DNA from: Pseudomonas violetae
Lineage (GTDB): Bacteria > Pseudomonadota > Gammaproteobacteria > Pseudomonadales > Pseudomonadaceae
Direction of reading: 5' to 3'
Assembly (NCBI RefSeq): GCF_023072615.1
Contig: NZ_JAKNRW010000011.1
Location: 115,838 to 166,334, forward strand
DNA length: 50,497 nt
A program made the translations under genes and the position numbers. The notes below the pieces were generated by a model, which made no database searches, had not been told where the DNA came from, and worked only from the letters and a program-made list of their open reading frames with translations. Positions 46,617-50,497 of this stretch are shown here, one piece after another. Position 1 is the stretch's first letter. Each line of letters starts with the position of its first letter.

Positions 46617-46761
46617 TTGGTCCCGCCCGTTATTGCCCCACGCAACGCATGTGCAGTGAGCGCTTGCAGCTATCCCTTATTCCTGGAAAAAGTGCGTACC
46701 AGCTCATATGGGAATTTTTCCACGTCGTTATACTGGGTTTATCTGTCAAGGAATGTGCTGT

Positions 46762-47607
46762 ATGCAATCGCCTACCTTACCCCGCTCTCTGTTAGGAGCC
46801 CTGCGGCGGGTCATGCGCCCGCTGGTGCGCCTGATGCTGCGCAAAGGGGTCACCTATACCGTATTCGCCGATTTGCTCAAAGAGGTGTTCGTCGATGTGG
46901 CTGATCGTGAGTTTCGCTTGGACGACAAAGTTTCGAGCGACAGCCGCATCAGCCTGCTCACGGGGGTTCATCGCAAGGATGTGCGGCGGCTGCGAAACGA
47001 GAGCGAGACGTCGATCGCTACGCTGCCGGCGAACATTACTTTAAGCGCGCAACTGGTCAACGCCTGGACCAACAGTCGGCCTTTCTGCACGGATGCTGGC
47101 CAGGCGTTACCTCTGCCACGACTGGCCAGTGTTGGCGGTAAGTGCTCCTTTGATGCCCTGATGGCGAAGGTCAGTACGGACATCCGCGCGCGGGTGGTGC
47201 TCGATGAATGGTTGCGCCTGGGTGTCGTGCGTCTCGATGAACAGGACCGTGTACACCTTGAAGCCCAGGCGTTCGTGCCGCAGAAGGGCTTCGACGAGAA
47301 AGCCGCGTACCTCGGCCACAACCTGCACGATCACGCCAGTGCAGCGGTGCATAACCTGAGCGGGGAGGGCCTGCCTTTCTTCGAGCGCAGCGTGCACTAC
47401 GACGCACTTGCCGCGGTCAGCGTCGACACTTTGCGCGAGGCCGTTGCCAAGGAGGGGATGCAAACTCTGCTCAATTTCAGCCGGCTTGCCGCAGACCTCG
47501 AAAATCTTGATTCGCCTGGTATCGAGCAACGTCAGCGCATCACAATCGGACTTTATTTCTACACTGAGCCCACCGATCCCGTTTCGTCGATGACGCCTGC
47601 CCCATGA
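46762..47607 (+). CDS. DUF6502 family protein
   Basis: A 281-residue cytoplasmic protein. It begins MQSPTLPRSLLGALRRVMRPLVRLMLRKGVTYTVFADLLKEVFVDVADREF and continues DSRISLLTGVHRKDVRRLRNE, which looks like a winged or tandem helix-turn-helix region (residues about 12-85). I recognise this as the DUF6502 family. The C-terminal part is helical (AAYLGHNLHDHASAAVHNLSGEGLPFFERSVHYDALA). A regulatory role is likely but unproven. AAGGA is 9 bases before the ATG at 46762. Its stop overlaps the next start by four bases (ATGA), so the two proteins are made together. Confidence 0.82.
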   Translation: MQSPTLPRSLLGALRRVMRPLVRLMLRKGVTYTVFADLLKEVFVDVADREFRLDDKVSSDSRISLLTGVHRKDVRRLRNESETSIATLPANITLSAQLVNAWTNSRPFCTDAGQALPLPRLASVGGKCSFDALMAKVSTDIRARVVLDEWLRLGVVRLDEQDRVHLEAQAFVPQKGFDEKAAYLGHNLHDHASAAVHNLSGEGLPFFERSVHYDALAAVSVDTLREAVAKEGMQTLLNFSRLAADLENLDSPGIEQRQRITIGLYFYTEPTDPVSSMTPAP

Positions 47608-49331
47608 TCTCCCTCAATCGCTGCTTCAGTATCTTCACTCTTGTCCTGGGTTTTGGACTGAACCTGGTGACTCCCGCATGGGTGGACGCAGCGCCGGCAT
47701 GTGTTAGCCGCGATGAAGTGGGAATGTCGGGCGCATCGGACTTGCAGTTTCCGGGTGGCATTGGCGGTACCGGGGCAAAGACAGGCGGTGTGGGCGGTAC
47801 AGGCATCCACGCCGAAAGCGGTGGTGTCGGTGGCACCGGCGCGCCGCTCCAACAGCGTCCCGGCGGCACCGGTGGTACGGGCGCGGTGGCTGCCGGCGTG
47901 GATGGCACCATCATCAATCGGGGGCACGGCGGGGTGGGCGGCACGGGCGCACCGATCCTGGATCCGGGAGGTGTTGGCGGCACTGGAATCGTTGGCACCA
48001 TCACTGGGTTCGCTTCGATTTGCGTCAATGGAATGGAAGTACACTTCGGCAAAGACGTACCGGTGAGCGAAAACGGCGTCGCCGCGAGTAGCGCTCATCT
48101 GGCGATAGGACAGGTTGTCGCGGTGGAAGCATTCGCCACCAAACAAGGCCTGCGAGCCGGACGCATCTCGATCCTGAACGTCTATGAAGGGCCGCTGACG
48201 GCACTACCCACTGCTTCGGCGCCGCTGCGGGTCATGGGGCAACCCGTGCGTCTTGCCGTGGGGGCACGGGTTGCTGAGGGGCTACGCCCGGGTGAACCGG
48301 TCAGAGTCAGCGGTCTACGCGATGCCAATGGTGAAGTGGTTGCTAGTCGCATCGAACGGGCGCCAACCCTCAGGGAAGCCAGTGCCATCGGCTCGATAGA
48401 TGCTGCCGGCAGCCTCCAGGGGCTGAAACTGGGAAGTCGCGTGGCACCGGGGCAGGAAGTGCTGGTGCGTGGCCAGTGGTCCGGTCGCCAGTTGGAGGTC
48501 GCTCAAAGCCGACCTGACCCGAGCCTACCTTTTGCCGGCCGTGTGCATGAGGCCGTGATCGAAGGTCTGGTACAAAGCCAACAGGATCGACACCTGGTGG
48601 TTGCAGGCTTCAATGTGATACTGGGGCGTGACACCGTGTTTGCAGGCGAGCAGCCCGCCAAATTGGCAGTGGATCAGCGTGTTCGGGTGAGCGGGGTGTT
48701 CAGTGGTGCGCGTGAAGTACGGGCAACCCGTGTTGAGTTCCCTGGCGAACGCGCTGATACCTCGGGCAGGGGCGGTGCGGGACGTGACAACCGAACGGGC
48801 GCCGATACGGAACAGAGTGCCGATGGCTCGGGCAACCCCAACAACAGCAGCGGTCACGGTGGGCGCGATGTAAGCCCGCGCAGTGAAGGCATTGAAGGCA
48901 GTGAGGGCCGTGACGGCGGCAGCGGTGGAGGCCACGCGGACGACCGCAACAACACCGGCAAATCCGAGTCCGTGGACAAGTCTGGAAAATCAGAGCATGT
49001 CGAGAAAGTGGAGCAACCCGAGAAGGAGGACAACAGTGGACGGCCTGAAAAGGTAGAGAGGGTTGAGAAGGTTGAGAAGGTTGAGAAGGTTGAAAAAGTC
49101 CAAAAGGTAGAGCGCCCCGAAAAGGTAGAAAAAGTTGAGAAAGTGGAGCGGCCAGAAAAGGTCGAAAAAGTCGAGCGACCAGAAAAGGTAGAAAAAGTCG
49201 AACTACCTGAAAAGGTCGAAAAGGTCGAAAAGGTCGAAAAAGTAGAGAAAGTAGAGAAAGTAGAGAAAGTAGAGAAAGTAGAGAAAGTAGAGAAAGTAGA
49301 GAAAGTGGATCGATCTGGCCGTTCGGCATAA
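47604..49331 (+). CDS. Secreted DUF5666 protein with GGxGGTG and EKV repeats
   Basis: A 575-residue exported protein. Residues 1-30 are a signal peptide. Residues 50-130 hold six GG(V/I/T)GGTG units with spacers. Residues about 132-380 form four successive DUF5666-like, OB-type modules: ITGFASICVNGMEVHF, GPLTALPTASAPLRVMGQPVRL, GSIDAAGSLQGLKLG and EGLVQSQQDRHLVVAGFNVILG are their first strands. A Gly/Asp/Asn linker runs to about 445. A highly charged tail of EKV units, often with RP or LP breaks, fills 460-568; the last eleven units are uninterrupted. The tail could be an elongated rod or surface-binding region. It is coupled to DUF6502. Function is unknown. Confidence 0.8.
   Translation: MISLNRCFSIFTLVLGFGLNLVTPAWVDAAPACVSRDEVGMSGASDLQFPGGIGGTGAKTGGVGGTGIHAESGGVGGTGAPLQQRPGGTGGTGAVAAGVDGTIINRGHGGVGGTGAPILDPGGVGGTGIVGTITGFASICVNGMEVHFGKDVPVSENGVAASSAHLAIGQVVAVEAFATKQGLRAGRISILNVYEGPLTALPTASAPLRVMGQPVRLAVGARVAEGLRPGEPVRVSGLRDANGEVVASRIERAPTLREASAIGSIDAAGSLQGLKLGSRVAPGQEVLVRGQWSGRQLEVAQSRPDPSLPFAGRVHEAVIEGLVQSQQDRHLVVAGFNVILGRDTVFAGEQPAKLAVDQRVRVSGVFSGAREVRATRVEFPGERADTSGRGGAGRDNRTGADTEQSADGSGNPNNSSGHGGRDVSPRSEGIEGSEGRDGGSGGGHADDRNNTGKSESVDKSGKSEHVEKVEQPEKEDNSGRPEKVERVEKVEKVEKVEKVQKVERPEKVEKVEKVERPEKVEKVERPEKVEKVELPEKVEKVEKVEKVEKVEKVEKVEKVEKVEKVEKVDRSGRSA
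49209..49307 (+). repeat. Tandem 9-bp repeat encoding (EKV)11
   Basis: Eleven in-frame 9-bp units encode EKV. The last eight, 49236-49307, are nearly identical GAGAAAGTA. The earlier three use GAAAAGGTC. Unit gain or loss would not shift the frame. Similar but interrupted units extend back to about 49000. Confidence 0.95.
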
Positions 49332-49416
49332 GCGCTGCGGCAATTCTACAAACGGTGAATAAGCAACTAGGCTGGGTAAGTTCGATCACGCTTCTCAACG
49401 GGACTTTGAGGTGACG

Positions 49417-50166
49417 ATGAGACCCATGCTGCCTCTTTTTGCCAGCCTGCTGGCAAGCTTTACCGTGTGTGCCTCGGCCGACACCTTCAGCACAGCCATC
49501 GGTGTCGACTATTCAAGTGGTGACTATGGCACTGGCACCACTTCGGAAATCTGGTACGTCCCTGTGGTGGGAAAGTATGAAACGGGGCCCATGACGTACA
49601 AGGTTACGGTGCCCTGGTTGCGCATCACTAACCCCGAAGTCGGCCCGAACGGCGACCCGTTGCCCGGTGGTTGCAGGGATGTGGAAAGTGGCTTGGGCGA
49701 TACTGTCACCAGCGCAGATTATGCGTTGCTCGATGGCAGTGAGGGGGGCGTGTTGCTGGATCTGATCGGCAAGGTCAAGTTCCCCACCGCAGATGAAGAT
49801 CAGTGCTTGGGCACCGGTGAATTCGACTATACCGCTCAGGTTGGCATCGCCAAGGCCTTCGGCCCGGTGACCGGCTTCGCGACCCTGGGATGGAAGAAGT
49901 TTGGCGACCCACCCGGTAGTAATTTCGACGACCCGGTATTTGCCAGCCTCGGCTTTGCCCTCCCCGTGGCAGCGCGCACTACGGCGGGCGCCTCCTACGA
50001 CTGGAGGCAGAAAGTCGTCTCCACTGGTTCGCAAATTCAGGAATTCACTCTTTTCGTCACACATAAGCTCAGTCACGAGTGGAAGATTCAATTGTATGCG
50101 GTCAAAGGTTTTTCTGACGCTAGCCCGGATGCAGAGGGCGGGCTGCTGCTTTATCACATGTTCTAA
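49417..50166 (+). CDS. Predicted outer-membrane beta-barrel protein
   Basis: A 249-residue precursor. The signal peptide is MRPMLPLFASLLASFTVCASA. The mature part has alternating amphipathic strands with Gly/Asp/Asn turns (TAIGVDYSSGDYGTGTTSEIWYVPVVGKYETGPMTYKVTVPWLRI, TAQVGIAKAFGPVTGFATLGWKKFG and WKIQLYAVKGFSDASPDAEGGLLLYHMF). It ends in Phe, the usual barrel-insertion signal. It resembles the MetA-pathway phenol-degradation / transporter-type barrels. GAGG precedes the ATG at 49417 by 5 bases. It is 85 bases downstream of the DUF5666 gene, same strand, and probably in the same unit. Confidence 0.8.
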   Translation: MRPMLPLFASLLASFTVCASADTFSTAIGVDYSSGDYGTGTTSEIWYVPVVGKYETGPMTYKVTVPWLRITNPEVGPNGDPLPGGCRDVESGLGDTVTSADYALLDGSEGGVLLDLIGKVKFPTADEDQCLGTGEFDYTAQVGIAKAFGPVTGFATLGWKKFGDPPGSNFDDPVFASLGFALPVAARTTAGASYDWRQKVVSTGSQIQEFTLFVTHKLSHEWKIQLYAVKGFSDASPDAEGGLLLYHMF

Positions 50167-50366
50167 TGGTGTTGGCGCTGCAACGTTGCGTTGCCCCTGC
50201 GCTTCTGGGGCAAGTAGCTGTGCGCATGGGTGGTCAAGCAGGGTGCAATTTCGCAAAATACGGACGGAGGTCCAGCCCTGGAAATTACATCTACAACCAG
50301 TGGATTTAACCGGGACTATCTAGCCAACGACTGCGATAGGGTGATTGCCGGTTGACCGCATTATCT

Positions 50367-50382
50367 GGGGGGTAATCCCCCC
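50367..50382. other. G6-TAAT-C6 hairpin near the IS3 element
   Basis: Six G and six C pair exactly over a TAAT loop. This could be the end of the barrel-gene transcript or lie at the left edge of the insertion sequence that follows. The A run after it gives a T run on the minus strand only. Confidence 0.45.
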
Positions 50383-50440
50383 TGAAAAAAATACTCACCA
50401 GAAGTAGAATTTTCTCCTAATCGGATCAAGGAAATTTTGC

Positions 50441-50497
50441 GTGAAGAGATCACGTTTTTCAGACAGCCAAATCATGGCCATTCTCAAGCAAGCCGAG
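50441..50497 (+). CDS. IS3-family transposase OrfA, 5' end only
   Basis: A GTG start at 50441 opens MKRSRFSDSQIMAILKQAE to the window end. This is the standard opening of the helix-turn-helix OrfA of IS3-type elements. AAGGAA lies 10 bases upstream. Only 19 codons are visible, so whether the element is intact is unknown. Confidence 0.8.
   Translation, partial: MKRSRFSDSQIMAILKQAE

Overview
The window reads as chromosome of a Pseudomonas from the P. fluorescens group. The evidence is the high GC content, the gene order aotJQMOP-argR-aruCFGDB-aruE followed by alaS-lysC-rsmA and tRNAs (the pseudomonad order), a full-length AmrZ, the 62-residue RsmA, and many inverted pairs of Pseudomonas REP palindromes. 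All assignments come from reading the sequence; no database search was run.

Layout. 0-9.6 kb: a ZntB-type transporter with a duplicated 3' tail, a chemoreceptor, a PepSY protein, a periplasmic glycerophosphodiesterase (glpQ), DUF2025 and DUF1003 proteins, a TetR regulator divergent from a metallo-beta-lactamase-fold hydrolase, and an exported amidase. 9.6-14.9 kb is an accessory patch: an XRE regulator behind a LexA-like box, three poorly known genes (one with a CoiA-like zinc-ribbon pattern), an HNH nuclease and a dead IS4-family element next to the nrdB terminator. 14.9-20 kb: nrdB without an adjacent nrdA, two small secreted proteins (one built of 13-residue DGxDHxG repeats) and acs.

20-34 kb is one functional block for arginine. 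It holds the ABC uptake system (aotJQMP with the embedded aotO), its regulator ArgR, and the complete arginine succinyltransferase route (aruC, aruF/aruG, aruD, aruB, aruE) that turns arginine into glutamate, succinate and ammonia. ArgR-type half-sites (TGTCGC-N8-AA) lie before aotJ and aruC. REP pairs sit in three of its gaps and just after aruE. 34-41 kb: a lone type II lumazine synthase behind an FMN riboswitch, ltaE, alaS, lysC (with a probable internal start for the beta subunit), rsmA, and tRNA-Ser(GCU) plus two identical tRNA-Arg(ACG). 41-45 kb: a DUF4124 protein, mgtE with a possible leader peptide, amrZ, two very small membrane-associated proteins and tRNA-Arg(CCU).

45.9-50.2 kb is the least conventional part. 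It encodes a secreted glycine-rich protein ending in DDHGNHVGGEP repeats, a DUF6502 protein translationally coupled to a large secreted protein (GGxGGTG repeats, four DUF5666-like modules and a long EKV repeat tail), and a predicted outer-membrane beta-barrel. I regard this as the best candidate for an undescribed system, probably at the cell envelope. The window ends inside the first codons of an IS3-family transposase.
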